Shown here: piece after piece, positions 1 through 8,402 of the stretch
Numbering within the stretch: position 1 is the stretch's first letter
How the letters are laid out: each line of letters starts with the position of its first letter
Assembly: GCF_011752525.1 (NCBI RefSeq)
Contig: NZ_VWXI01000010.1
Span: 124,001-188,000 of the forward strand
Origin: Pantoea sp. Cy-639
GTDB lineage: Bacteria; Pseudomonadota; Gammaproteobacteria; Pseudomonadales; Pseudomonadaceae
DNA: 64,000 nt
Reading direction: 5' to 3'
The notes under the pieces: generated by a model
Told to the model about the DNA's origin: nothing
What the model saw: the letters and a program-made list of their open reading frames with translations, nothing else
The model's database searches: none
Translations under genes and position numbers: made by a program

Positions 1-2013
1 CTGCACGATCACCGCCAGTTCGTAGGCGTAAGTCGGGTCGTAGGCGACGCAGCAGGGCACGGTGGCTGCCAGTACGTGGCTGTGACCGTCGTCATGCTGC
101 AACCCCTCGCCCATGAGCGTGGTGCGCCCGGAGGTGGCGCCGAGCAGGAAGCCTCGGGCGCGGGCGTCGCCAGCAGCCCACAGCAGGTCGCCGACCCGCT
201 GGAAACCGAACATCGAGTAGAAGATGTAGAACGCCAGGGTGGTCACGCCATGGTTGGCGTAGGCCGTGCTGGCGGCGATCCACGACGAGGTGGCGCCGGA
301 CTCGTTGAGGCCTTCCTGGAGGATCTGACCGTCGACGCTTTCCTTGTAGTAGGACAGTGTGCCGGCGTCCTGTGGCGTGTACAGCTGGCCTACGGCGGAG
401 TAGATGCCGATCTGGCGGAACAGGCCTTCCATGCCGAAGGTGCGCGACTCGTCGGGCACGATCGGTACGACCAGACGTCCCAGTTGCGGGTCCTTGAGCA
501 GGGTGCTGAGCAGGCGCACGAAGGCCATGGTGGTGGAGATGGCGCGTTCGCCGGTAGCGCTGGTCAGGGCGTGGAACGCCGACAGTGGCGGGATCTCCAG
601 CGGTGGCACCTGAGCCTGGCGTGCCGGCACCTGGCCGCCCAGGGCCGCGCGCCGTGTCCGCAGGTAGCGAGCCTCGGCACTGTCCTCGGGCGGACGCAGG
701 TACGCCAGCTCGCCAAGCTGGCGGTCGTCGAGCGCCAGGCCAAAGCGGTCACGGAACGCCCGTACCGCGTCGGCGCCAATCTTTTTCAACTGGTGGTTGA
801 TGTTCTGCCCCTCGCCAGCCTCGCCCAGGCCGAAGCCTTTCACGGTCTTGGCCAGGATCACCGTCGGCCGGCCCTCGCAGGCCATTGCCGCGGCATAGGC
901 GTTGTACACCTTGAGTGGGTCGTGGCCACCGCGGCCGAGCTTCCAGATCTGCTCGTCGCTCAGGTCGCTGACCAGTTCGAGCAGCTCCGGGTACTTGCCG
1001 AAGAAGTGCTCGCGCACATAGGCACCGTCCTGCGACTTGTAGGTCTGGTACTCGCCATCGACGCACTCCATCATGCGCTGGCGCAGCAGGCCGCTGGCAT
1101 CCTTGGCCAGCAGGGCGTCCCAGCCACTGCCCCAGACGACCTTGATCACATTCCAGCCCGCCGCGCGGTACAACCCCTCGAACTCCTGGATCACCTTGCC
1201 GTTGCCGCGCACCGGACCGTCGAGGCGCTGCAGGTTGCAGTTGACCACGAAGATCAGGTTGTCCAGGCGCTCGCGGCCGGCCAGGGAAATCGCCGCCAGC
1301 GATTCGGGCTGGTCCATCTCGCCGTCGCCGAGGAAGGCCCAGACCTTGCGTCCCTGCTGGGGCTTGAGGCCACGCTTGTCGAGGTAGCGCATGAACCGCG
1401 CCTGGTAGGCCGCGGTGATCGGCCCCAGCCCCATGGACACGGTGGGGAACTGCCAGAACTCGGGCATCAGCCGTGGGTGCGGGTAGGACGAGATGCCGTC
1501 GCGTTCGGTTTCGCGGCGGAAATTGTCGAGCTGTGCCTCGCTCAACCGGCCTTCGACGAAGGCGCGGCCATAGATGCCTGGCGCGGAGTGTCCCTGGATG
1601 TACACCAGGTCGCCGCCGAACTGCTCGGTACGGCCCCGGAAGAAATGTTCGAAACCGACGTCATAGAGCACCGCGGCCGAGGCATAGGTGGCGATGTGGC
1701 CGCCCACGCCGGAATGTTTGCCGGCACGCAGCACCATGGCCAGGGCGTTCCAGCGGATATAGCCGTTCAGGCGCTGCTCGAGCTCGCGGTCGCCCGGGTA
1801 GGGCAGCTCGCGCTCCGGGACGATGGTGTTGAGGTAGGGGGTGGTGACGCGGCCGTGGAAGTCGCCGTGGCGCGAGCCGTCGAACTCGAGCAGTTGGTCG
1901 ATCAGGAAGTGCGCGCGAGGGCGGCCTTCGATATCCACCACCGAAGCGATCGAGTCGATCCATTCACGGGTTTCCTGTGGGTCTTCATCACGTAGCGAGT
2001 GGCGCGAATTCAT
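1..2013 (-). CDS. Pyruvate dehydrogenase E1 component, homodimeric (AceE-like), 3' end cut by window
   Basis: E1 of the 2-oxoacid dehydrogenase complexes decarboxylates pyruvate, or a close 2-oxoacid, with thiamine diphosphate and passes the acyl group to E2. 671 codons are visible of a family usually near 880; the gene runs off the left edge. The start begins MNSRHSLRDEDPQETREW, typical of AceE, preceded by AGGAG. The thiamine-binding segment GDGEMDQPES...NCN lies near residues 225-255, and the family block RTFGMEGLFRQ is present. It diverges from a MarR regulator rather than sitting with aceF, so it may be an accessory paralogue of the housekeeping E1, for example one acting on 2-oxobutyrate; that substrate is a guess. 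A companion E2 gene could lie beyond the edge. Confidence 0.9.
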   Translation of the reverse strand, partial: MNSRHSLRDEDPQETREWIDSIASVVDIEGRPRAHFLIDQLLEFDGSRHGDFHGRVTTPYLNTIVPERELPYPGDRELEQRLNGYIRWNALAMVLRAGKHSGVGGHIATYASAAVLYDVGFEHFFRGRTEQFGGDLVYIQGHSAPGIYGRAFVEGRLSEAQLDNFRRETERDGISSYPHPRLMPEFWQFPTVSMGLGPITAAYQARFMRYLDKRGLKPQQGRKVWAFLGDGEMDQPESLAAISLAGRERLDNLIFVVNCNLQRLDGPVRGNGKVIQEFEGLYRAAGWNVIKVVWGSGWDALLAKDASGLLRQRMMECVDGEYQTYKSQDGAYVREHFFGKYPELLELVSDLSDEQIWKLGRGGHDPLKVYNAYAAAMACEGRPTVILAKTVKGFGLGEAGEGQNINHQLKKIGADAVRAFRDRFGLALDDRQLGELAYLRPPEDSAEARYLRTRRAALGGQVPARQAQVPPLEIPPLSAFHALTSATGERAISTTMAFVRLLSTLLKDPQLGRLVVPIVPDESRTFGMEGLFRQIGIYSAVGQLYTPQDAGTLSYYKESVDGQILQEGLNESGATSSWIAASTAYANHGVTTLAFYIFYSMFGFQRVGDLLWAAGDARARGFLLGATSGRTTLMGEGLQHDDGHSHVLAATVPCCVAYDPTYAYELAVIVQ

Positions 2014-2068
2014 GCTGGCTCTCCTGGGTGTGATCGGCGCCGGCCGATGGGCCGGAACAGGGAACTGG

Positions 2069-2119
2069 TTGCAGTTGCAATTGAATCTAGCGCTGGCGAC
2101 GCTATGATTGCAACTGCAA
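2069..2119. promoter_or_regulatory. Paired operator-like dyads between aceE-like gene and marR
   Basis: TTGCAGTTGCAA (2069-2080) and TTGCAACTGCAA (2108-2119) are the same 12-base element in opposite orientation, 39 bases apart centre to centre. Each is close to a palindrome, as expected for a MarR dimer. They lie between the divergent starts at 2013 and 2138, so they probably mediate control of both genes by the regulator encoded at 2138. Seen directly; the binding role is inferred. Confidence 0.65.
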
Positions 2120-2137
2120 TCAAACCCCGGAGTCTCC

Positions 2138-2587
2138 ATGACCAGCCCCACGCCAGATCTCTGGTACAGCTTCATCCGCGCCCACCGCTGCCTGATCCGT
2201 GAAATCGAACGACGCCTGGCCGAGCAGAAACTGCCGCCCTATGCCTGGTACGACGCGTTGTGGGGGATCGAAAGCGGTGAGCAGGGGGCCCGGCGCATGC
2301 ACGAACTGGCCGATGCGATGGCCATCGAGCGCTATAACCTCACCCGCCTGGTTGACCGGCTGGAGAAGGACGGCCTGGTGACGCGCGAGAAGGCCAGCGA
2401 GGACGGTCGCGGGGCGATCGCCAGGATCACCCCGGCCGGACGCGCGCTGCGCAAGACCATGTGGCGGGTCTACGAGCAGTCGGTGGAAGAGCTGTTTCTC
2501 TGCGAGTTCGACCCGTCGCAACGGCAAGTCTTCGCCGCCGCGCTGGAAGCGGCGGCGCGCAACGCCCGCCTAACGGGCAAGGGCTGA
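2138..2587 (+). CDS. MarR-family transcriptional regulator
   Basis: Winged-helix repressor of about 149 residues, the normal MarR length. The central part holds the recognition-helix block AIERYNLTRLVDRLEKDGLV followed by a wing with EDGRGAIARITPAG, classic for the family. The ATG at 2138 is preferred over a TTG at 2108 because GGAG lies just upstream of it and the TTG falls inside the operator-like dyad. It is divergent from the E1 gene, with two matching dyads between them, so it most likely represses that gene and itself. The effector is unknown. The 3' end overlaps the convergent lipoprotein gene by 18 bases. Confidence 0.85.
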   Translation: MTSPTPDLWYSFIRAHRCLIREIERRLAEQKLPPYAWYDALWGIESGEQGARRMHELADAMAIERYNLTRLVDRLEKDGLVTREKASEDGRGAIARITPAGRALRKTMWRVYEQSVEELFLCEFDPSQRQVFAAALEAAARNARLTGKG

Positions 2588-2995
2588 AGCGTCGCCGCCG
2601 TTGCGAGCCTGACAGGCGGACAGGTTGCGAGTGTCCAGCAACTCGCCCCGGGCGCCCTTGAGGAACAGCGTCGCAGTGCCGTTCCAGTCGCCTTCGAACA
2701 CGCCGTAGACCTGGTTGGCCTCGAAGCGTGCATGGCTCAGCTCCACTTGGCAGCCTGTGCCGCCCGGGGCCTGTGGATCCAGGCGCAGCGATAGGCGATG
2801 GGCACCTGGTGAAACGAAGGCTTGTTGCCCGTCCGCCAGCGCCTGGCCATCGACGGCGGTCAGGGTGACGATACGCGCGGCAGGGACCGGGTAGACCCGG
2901 ATCGTCGCCTGTTCCGGCACGGGCCGGGCAAACAGGGAGCAGGCGCCCAGCAGCAGGCAGCCGGCCAGACCAAGGACATTGCGGATGGCTTTCAT
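2570..2995 (-). CDS. Small outer-membrane-type lipoprotein of unknown function
   Basis: A 141-residue protein with a lipoprotein signal: hydrophobic stretch, then lipobox LLGAC with the acylated Cys at residue 19. The mature part has two further Cys that could pair. No family is recognised. The ATG at 2995 is chosen because GGAG sits 7 bases upstream; a GTG one codon earlier is possible. It follows the pagL gene by 18 bases on the same strand and is probably co-transcribed with it, suggesting an envelope role. The 3' end overlaps marR convergently. Confidence 0.75.
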   Translation of the reverse strand: MKAIRNVLGLAGCLLLGACSLFARPVPEQATIRVYPVPAARIVTLTAVDGQALADGQQAFVSPGAHRLSLRLDPQAPGGTGCQVELSHARFEANQVYGVFEGDWNGTATLFLKGARGELLDTRNLSACQARNGGDASALAR

Positions 2996-3013
2996 CACAG
3001 GGCTCCCTCAGCC

Positions 3014-3538
3014 TCAGAACGTGTGGCGATAGAACAGCGAGTACGACTCGATACCGTTGTTCGGTTGCTGGATACCGGCGTTGGAGTAGTGGATCACGCG
3101 CAGGCCGACTCGGTCCTGGTTGGCGAACTTCAGGCCCACGCCCAGGCGATCCTCGAAGTTGAACGACGAGCCCAGGGTTCGGTCGCCGACCCGGCTGCCG
3201 GAGAACAGCGACACGCCGATGCCGGCCTCGATGAACGGCACCACGCTGCCGGCGCTGTCGAATTCGTAGACGAACACCGGGGCGAATGACAGCGAGGTGC
3301 GCGCGGCGGCGCGCTTGCCTGCCTCCCAGTGGGTCAGGCCGGCGTCCCAGTAGCCGGTCAGGTGGCCGCTGTCGCTCTGCAGCCAGCGCTTGTCCCAGTC
3401 GAAGCCCAGGCCGAGGCGGCCGACGAAACCGTTCTGCCCTGTGCCGCCGATGGCAGCGCCGATGTCCATGGCCTGGGCATTGCCGCACAGGGCACCGAAG
3501 GCAAGCAGGGTGAGGGTTGGAGCGAGAAGTCTGGGCAT
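3014..3538 (-). CDS. pagL: Lipid A 3-O-deacylase PagL
   Basis: Outer-membrane beta-barrel enzyme that removes the 3-linked hydroxyacyl chain of lipid A, altering endotoxicity and membrane properties. The protein is 174 residues, family-typical. It has a signal peptide ending near AQA (residue 23) and ends in Phe, the usual terminal signal of outer-membrane barrels. The C-terminal block holds the PagL catalytic residues by position: His150, Ser152 and Glu164 in HYSNAGIQQPNNGIES. The start at 3538 is chosen because the signal peptide begins there; an upstream in-frame extension looks spurious. It forms a two-gene unit with the downstream lipoprotein. Confidence 0.88.
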   Translation of the reverse strand: MPRLLAPTLTLLAFGALCGNAQAMDIGAAIGGTGQNGFVGRLGLGFDWDKRWLQSDSGHLTGYWDAGLTHWEAGKRAAARTSLSFAPVFVYEFDSAGSVVPFIEAGIGVSLFSGSRVGDRTLGSSFNFEDRLGVGLKFANQDRVGLRVIHYSNAGIQQPNNGIESYSLFYRHTF

Positions 3539-3727
3539 GGCGATCACTGCGCGGAAAATGGACGAAGCCGCAGGCGGCGCCACGCGGCGTCAGCCTTCTT
3601 GGCTGACCGGCAGGCATGCTAGGGGAACAAGCTGAAGGGGCTGTGCAGGGTTTATCAAGATCCGGTCAAGAAGCATGGCTTTTTGCCTGCGCTGATCGTC
3701 CGCCTGGCTGCGCGCCGGCGGCGCCTA

Positions 3728-4900
3728 TCACGCGCAGGCTTTTAACGGCAATGTCACGCGCAGTGCCAGCCCGCCCTCGTCGCGTCGTCGCGCGCCGATA
3801 CTGCCGCCATGGGCTTCGCAGATCGCCTGGGCGATCGACAGCCCCAGGCCGCCACCGCCGGTGACCCGTGCCCGCGACTGCTCGGCGCGCCAGAAGCGCA
3901 CGAACATGTTGCCCAGGTCCTTCTGCGCGATGGCCTGGCCACGGTCGCGGAACTCCAGTTGCAACCAGTCGCCTTCGCGCCACGCCGTGACATCCAGGGT
4001 CCGGCCCTCGGAGGCGTACTTGATGGCGTTCTCGATCAGGATGTTGATCAACTGGCCCAGCCGGCTGCGGTCGGCCTCGAGTACCAGGGTGTCGGGGAGT
4101 AGAGGGGTGACGCGCATCCCGGCGGCTTCGAACTGCGGGGCGAACCAGTCCAGGCGCTCCTCGACCAGGCGCGCCAGGGAAAAACCGGTGACATGCAGCG
4201 GCAGTTGCCCGGCATGGGCCAGCGACAGCAGGTGCAGGTCGCCGACCAGGGTGTTGAGGTTGTTCAGTTGTCCCTGTACCAGGCGCAACTGCTCGGGGCT
4301 CAGCGGGAACACGTCGTCGAGCATGCCCTGCACCCGGCCAAGCGCGGCATTGAGCGGCGTGCGCAGCTCATGGGCGAGGTTGGAACTGGACTGGGCGACC
4401 TCACGCTCGTACAGCGACAGGCGCTCGACCATCTGGTTGAAGTCGCCGCACAGGCGCTGCATTTCCGCCGGCTGCCCGGGGTACTGGAGCACCCGGACCT
4501 CGAGGTCGCCATCGGCGACCCGGCGCGCCGCCTGGGCGATCTTGCGAAACTGCCGCGACAATGGCCGCGACAGCAGCAGCCCGACGATGATCACCACCGG
4601 GATCACCAGGATGACGAAGCTGTACAGAGCCAGCCAGTCGGTGTTGTCGCCGAAGCCGGGGAGGAAGTCCTCGATGTCGTAGTAGCGTTCGAGCAGTTGC
4701 CAGAGCGCGGCCTGGTTGTGCTCGACATCGGCCAGGGCACTGAGGTACTGCGCGCGGTCCTCGGGCGTCATCGACGCCTGCACGCGGTAGTCGGAGATCC
4801 AGTAGTACAGGTACATGCAGGCGACGATGCTGAGCACCGCGCCCACCGCCAGCAGGGTCATGCGCAGGCCGACCCAGATCCACAGCGAGCTTCTGCGCAT
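3728..4900 (-). CDS. Sensor histidine kinase
   Basis: Inner-membrane two-component sensor of 390 residues. It has one transmembrane helix at about residues 8-33, a short periplasmic loop to about 90, a second helix at about 91-112, a HAMP linker, and a HisKA domain with phospho-acceptor His177 in NLAHELRTPL. The C-terminal HATPase shows the N box (LIENAIKYA) and a glycine-rich GGGGLGLSIAQ lid. It starts 2 bases after the response regulator ends, so the two are translated together. The periplasmic loop is only about 55 residues and gives no hint of the signal. Confidence 0.92.
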   Translation of the reverse strand: MRRSSLWIWVGLRMTLLAVGAVLSIVACMYLYYWISDYRVQASMTPEDRAQYLSALADVEHNQAALWQLLERYYDIEDFLPGFGDNTDWLALYSFVILVIPVVIIVGLLLSRPLSRQFRKIAQAARRVADGDLEVRVLQYPGQPAEMQRLCGDFNQMVERLSLYEREVAQSSSNLAHELRTPLNAALGRVQGMLDDVFPLSPEQLRLVQGQLNNLNTLVGDLHLLSLAHAGQLPLHVTGFSLARLVEERLDWFAPQFEAAGMRVTPLLPDTLVLEADRSRLGQLINILIENAIKYASEGRTLDVTAWREGDWLQLEFRDRGQAIAQKDLGNMFVRFWRAEQSRARVTGGGGLGLSIAQAICEAHGGSIGARRRDEGGLALRVTLPLKACA

Positions 4901-4902
4901 GC

Positions 4903-5592
4903 TCAGCGAAACCGATAGCCGACCGAGCGTACCGTTACCAGCACGCCGTGGATGCCCACGGCCTCGAGCTTGCGCCGCAGGTTGTGGACGTGGGTATCGA
5001 TGATCCGCGCCAGTGCGTCGCTGTCAGGCATGCACAGGGTCAGCAGTTCGTCGCGGCTGAACGCCTTCGAGGGCGTGCGCAGCAGGGCGGCGAGTAGGAG
5101 GAACTCCGAACGGGTCAGGTCCAGCGGCTGCTCCTGGCCTGCGGCATCGAACACCCCGGCGACGATGCGCTCGTTGTCGACCCACACCCCGGCGCACTCC
5201 AGGCGCTGCCGCGGCTGGGCCGGCGCGTCGTAGCGGCGCAGTACCGCATGCACCCGGGCCACTACCTCCCGCGGGTTGCAGGGCTTGACCACATAGTCGT
5301 CGGCGCCGTAGCGCAGGGCGCCGATCTTGTCCGGCTCGTCGCCGATGGCGGTGACCATGATCACCGGGATGTTGCCCAGACGGCGGATCTCGGTGAGCAG
5401 TTCGGGGCCCGAGAGCTTGGGCAGCATCATGTCCAGCAGCACGATCTGCGGCGACCACTGGCGAAACAGCGCCAGGCCTCGGGCGCCGTCCTCGGCGACG
5501 CTGACGTCGAAACCGTCCTTGCGCAGGTAGGCCTCGAGGATGCTGGCGCCGTCGGCGTCGTCTTCGACAATCAGTACGCGTTTGGCGGACAT
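4903..5592 (-). CDS. OmpR-family response regulator
   Basis: A 229-residue regulator. The receiver domain carries the acidic pair Asp11/Asp12, phospho-acceptor Asp54 (IVLLDMMLPKLSGPEL) and the conserved Lys in DDYVVKPCNP. The C-terminal OmpR/PhoB winged helix ends TVRSVGYRFR. The ATG at 5592 is where the receiver fold begins (MSAKRVLIVEDD); a longer in-frame ORF upstream has no family support. First gene of a two-gene operon with the sensor kinase. The target genes cannot be read from the sequence. Confidence 0.92.
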   Translation of the reverse strand: MSAKRVLIVEDDADGASILEAYLRKDGFDVSVAEDGARGLALFRQWSPQIVLLDMMLPKLSGPELLTEIRRLGNIPVIMVTAIGDEPDKIGALRYGADDYVVKPCNPREVVARVHAVLRRYDAPAQPRQRLECAGVWVDNERIVAGVFDAAGQEQPLDLTRSEFLLLAALLRTPSKAFSRDELLTLCMPDSDALARIIDTHVHNLRRKLEAVGIHGVLVTVRSVGYRFR

Positions 5593-5707
5593 CGGGAACC
5601 TCGGTGATGAAGGGGCAGGAGCGATGGCGGCGCAGCTTAGCACGAAGCCTGCGACCGTCCGTGGCGGCACTTGCATGCTCGTCCAGGTGTCCTGCGCCAG
5701 CACCTGG

Positions 5708-5878
5708 TCAAGCGAGGAAGCGGGGTTCGCTCGGGGTGTCGTCGTGGCTGTCCTGGCGCATGTTCAGGTAGACGGCGGCGGCGCACAGGCCGAGCAGGCC
5801 GACGCTGGCGATGACGATGTCGCCCAGGAGCATGCCGGCGAGCAGGGTCAGCAGACTGATGCGGTTGAGGGTGGTCAT
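5708..5878 (-). CDS. Small membrane protein, hypothetical
   Basis: 56 residues from the ATG at 5878, with two closely spaced hydrophobic stretches (LLTLLAGMLLGDIVIAS and VGLLGLCAAAVYL) and a short charged tail. It would insert in the inner membrane. An in-frame ATG 7 codons upstream (5899) is an alternative start. No family recognised and no operon partner is clear; it lies between the TonB receptor and the two-component genes on the same strand. The base composition and hydrophobicity are coding-like, but this is a weak call. Confidence 0.5.
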   Translation of the reverse strand: MTTLNRISLLTLLAGMLLGDIVIASVGLLGLCAAAVYLNMRQDSHDDTPSEPRFLA

Positions 5879-6009
5879 GGCGGTACCCGTTGCATCCATG
5901 GAGGCAGGTAACGGGCACCTTAACGTTCGGCACGGCTTTGTGCAGCCCTGCGCCTTGCGGCTGGCAGGAACTGCACGTGCTTTGGCCGATCAGGCCTGTT
6001 CGCGGCCGC

Positions 6010-8259
6010 TCAGAAGTCCACGGTGGCGGAAAGCTGCACGGTGCGCGGGGCGCCAAGGCCGAGGCTGGACAGCAGCGGCATGCCCCAGTAGGCCTTGTTG
6101 GTGACGTTGTTGACCGTGCCGCGCAGGGTCACCGGGTGGTCGGCCACCTGCAGCGCGTAGCGCGCGCCGACATCATAGATCGTGTAGCCGGGAATCGACT
6201 GGCTGTTGTCGGCGCTGATGTACTGCTTCGACACGGCGGTGGCGTTGGCGGTCAGGGTCAGGCCTTCGAGCATCGGCGTGTCCCACTCCACGCCCAGCTT
6301 GCCTTGCAGCTTCGGCTGGCCGGTGGCGATCTTGCCTTCGTTGCTGCTCAGCGCAGCCTTGGTCACCTTGGGGTCGACCCGGGCCACGCCCCCCATCAGG
6401 CGCACATCGGTGACCGGGGTGCCGAAGAAGCTCCATTCGACCCCGCGGTTGCGTTGCTCGCCACCGAAGGAATAGATGTTGGTGGCCGGGTCGGTGTAGC
6501 TGCCCGGGCGCTCGATCTGGTACAGGCTCACGGTATGGGCGAAGTCGCCCAGGTCGAGCTTGACCCCGACTTCCTTCTGCTTGGACTTGTACGGGGCGAA
6601 TACTTCCCCGGCGTTGGCCGCGCTGATCGGCGCGCTGCCGCCCTTGCTCAGGCCCTCGATGTAGTTGGCGTACAGCGACACTTGGTCGGTGACCTTGACC
6701 AGCACCGCGGCAGCGGGGGTGGTGGCGCTTTCGTCATAGCGCGAGGTGCGCGCGCCGGTGCTGACGCTGAAGCTGTCGGTCAGCACCTGCTGGCGGCGCA
6801 CGCCCAGGGTCACCTGCAGGCGATCGTCGAGGAACGACAAGGTATCGGCCAGGCCATAGCTGCTCAGGCGGGTCTCGGTGTGGAGGATCGCCGGCCAGCT
6901 TTCTGCTGCCTTCGGCCCCCAGACCGGGTGATAGATGTTGGTGATCCAGTCGGCGCCGGGGACGAAGCGGCGGCCGTAGTCCTTTTCCTTGTCGGAGTAG
7001 TGGGTGGCGTTGAGCGACCATTGGTGGCCAATGCCGAAGGTGTCCAGCTTGCCGCGCAGGCCGGCCTCGCCCGAGGTTTTCTCCAGGTCGATCTTCAACT
7101 GGCCCATGGTGGTCTTGAAGTCGCCTGCACTGTTGAGCACCTGGGACGAGATGGCACCGTTGTAGGCGTAGTCGGTACGGCTGGTGCCGGCAGCGGCATA
7201 GGCGGTGATGGCGTCGTTGAGGTCGTACTCGCCGCGCACGATCACGCCCTTGTCGCGAGTCTGCACATAGCCCCAGTCCGGGTTGAGCAGGGTGTCGGAC
7301 TTCGGTGGCTTGGGTACGGACACGCCGGTGGCGATACCGATGCCGCGGTTCTGCGCCTTGACCCGGTCCTCGCTCTGGTAGAGGTCGGCGGACAGCCGCG
7401 TACGCTCGCCGCGCCAGTCCAGGGCCAGGGAGTTGAGCTGTGCCTTCATCCGCTGGTGGTCGGTGGCGGTGTCGCCATCGCGGTAGACACTGTTGAAGCG
7501 CACACCGAACTGCTGCTCGTCGCCGAAGCGCCGGCCGACGTCCAGGTGTCCGCCGAGCTGCGCGTTGGACATGTAGGTGGTGGTGAAGCGCGTCAGTGGC
7601 TCGGCGCCTGCGCGCTTGGGCACCAGGTTGATGCTGCCTGCCACCGAACCGCCAGGGGGCATACCGTTGAGCAGCGCCGAAGGCCCCTTGAGTACTTCGA
7701 CACGCTCGTACATCTCTGGCGAGATCCGGTAGTAGGGCGCCATGCCGTACAGGCCGCCGACGCTGACGTCATTGATGTTGGAGGCGAAGCCACGAATCGA
7801 GTAGTTCTCGCTGTAGGTCCCGGACAGCCCGTTGCTGAACACCGTGGGGTCGGTGGCGGCGATGATGTCGGTGATGTTCTGGGCCTGGATGTCTTCGATG
7901 TACTTGTCGGTGTAGCTGATGGTGCTGAACGGCGTTTCCATGAAGTCCTTGTTGCCCAGCAGGCCGACGCGTCCGCCGCTGGCCACCTGGCCACCGGCAT
8001 AGACCGGCGGCAGCTCGGCGCGGTCGAGCTTGCCCTCGACCATGGTCTCGTCCAGCTCCAGCTTGCCGGCGACGGCCTCCTGGCGCCCTGGCCCGGCCGT
8101 CTCCTGCGCCTGGTCGGCAGGTTCGGCGGCCACGGCCGTACCGCCCAGCCCAAGCAGCAGGGCCATGTGCACGGCGGTGAAGATGCGGTTGAACTCGAAG
8201 TGCGACGCCGCCCGTTGTGATGCGGGGCGGACGTGCCGTGGCGTACAGCGTTCCGACAT
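6010..8259 (-). CDS. TonB-dependent ferric-siderophore outer-membrane receptor
   Basis: 749-residue outer-membrane receptor, here most likely for the ferric form of the siderophore made by this locus (the equivalent of BauA for acinetobactin). A signal peptide with a long basic leader ends near AVAAEPA. The plug domain follows (NITDIIAATDP, YSIRGF, VEVLKGPSALLNG), and the barrel ends in a terminal Phe (QLSATVDF). There is no N-terminal signalling (STN) domain, so it should not itself drive a FecI/FecR cascade. The ATG at 8259 has AAGGA upstream; an earlier in-frame start lacks this. It has its own Fur-box-like site at 8331-8348 and follows the import operon on the same strand. Confidence 0.93.
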   Translation of the reverse strand: MSERCTPRHVRPASQRAASHFEFNRIFTAVHMALLLGLGGTAVAAEPADQAQETAGPGRQEAVAGKLELDETMVEGKLDRAELPPVYAGGQVASGGRVGLLGNKDFMETPFSTISYTDKYIEDIQAQNITDIIAATDPTVFSNGLSGTYSENYSIRGFASNINDVSVGGLYGMAPYYRISPEMYERVEVLKGPSALLNGMPPGGSVAGSINLVPKRAGAEPLTRFTTTYMSNAQLGGHLDVGRRFGDEQQFGVRFNSVYRDGDTATDHQRMKAQLNSLALDWRGERTRLSADLYQSEDRVKAQNRGIGIATGVSVPKPPKSDTLLNPDWGYVQTRDKGVIVRGEYDLNDAITAYAAAGTSRTDYAYNGAISSQVLNSAGDFKTTMGQLKIDLEKTSGEAGLRGKLDTFGIGHQWSLNATHYSDKEKDYGRRFVPGADWITNIYHPVWGPKAAESWPAILHTETRLSSYGLADTLSFLDDRLQVTLGVRRQQVLTDSFSVSTGARTSRYDESATTPAAAVLVKVTDQVSLYANYIEGLSKGGSAPISAANAGEVFAPYKSKQKEVGVKLDLGDFAHTVSLYQIERPGSYTDPATNIYSFGGEQRNRGVEWSFFGTPVTDVRLMGGVARVDPKVTKAALSSNEGKIATGQPKLQGKLGVEWDTPMLEGLTLTANATAVSKQYISADNSQSIPGYTIYDVGARYALQVADHPVTLRGTVNNVTNKAYWGMPLLSSLGLGAPRTVQLSATVDF

Positions 8260-8330
8260 GCTGGATTCCTTTCGATGCGCAGGAAGAGTGAAGGGGTTCA
8301 CAAAGGTTTCCGTGCCAGCGAAAAAAATCC

Positions 8331-8348
8331 TCAATAGAAATCATTAGC
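8331..8348 (-). promoter_or_regulatory. Fur-box-like site upstream of the TonB receptor
   Basis: Read on the minus strand the site is GCTAAT-GATTTC-TATTGA, three degenerate GATAAT-type hexamers. It ends about 70 bases before the receptor start. It suggests that the receptor has its own iron-repressed promoter in addition to any read-through from the import genes. Matched by eye. Confidence 0.55.
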
Positions 8349-8402
8349 ATTTAAGAGGGGCCGCCGCAGGCCATGCCCGACGACCCCGGCGCTTGCGCCA
8401 GG

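Noticed and set aside
76..1995. Long plus-strand ORF opposite the E1 gene
   Set aside because: It is the antisense of a clear AceE-like gene; its translation has no family features and arises from high-GC codon structure.
5890..8220. 776-codon plus-strand ORF
   Set aside because: Mirror of the TonB receptor gene, repetitive Gly/Ala/Val/His-rich translation typical of GC-rich shadows.
8331..8352. PvdS-type box (TAAAT) before the receptor gene
   Set aside because: TAAAT is present on the minus strand but no CGT follows at the required spacing.
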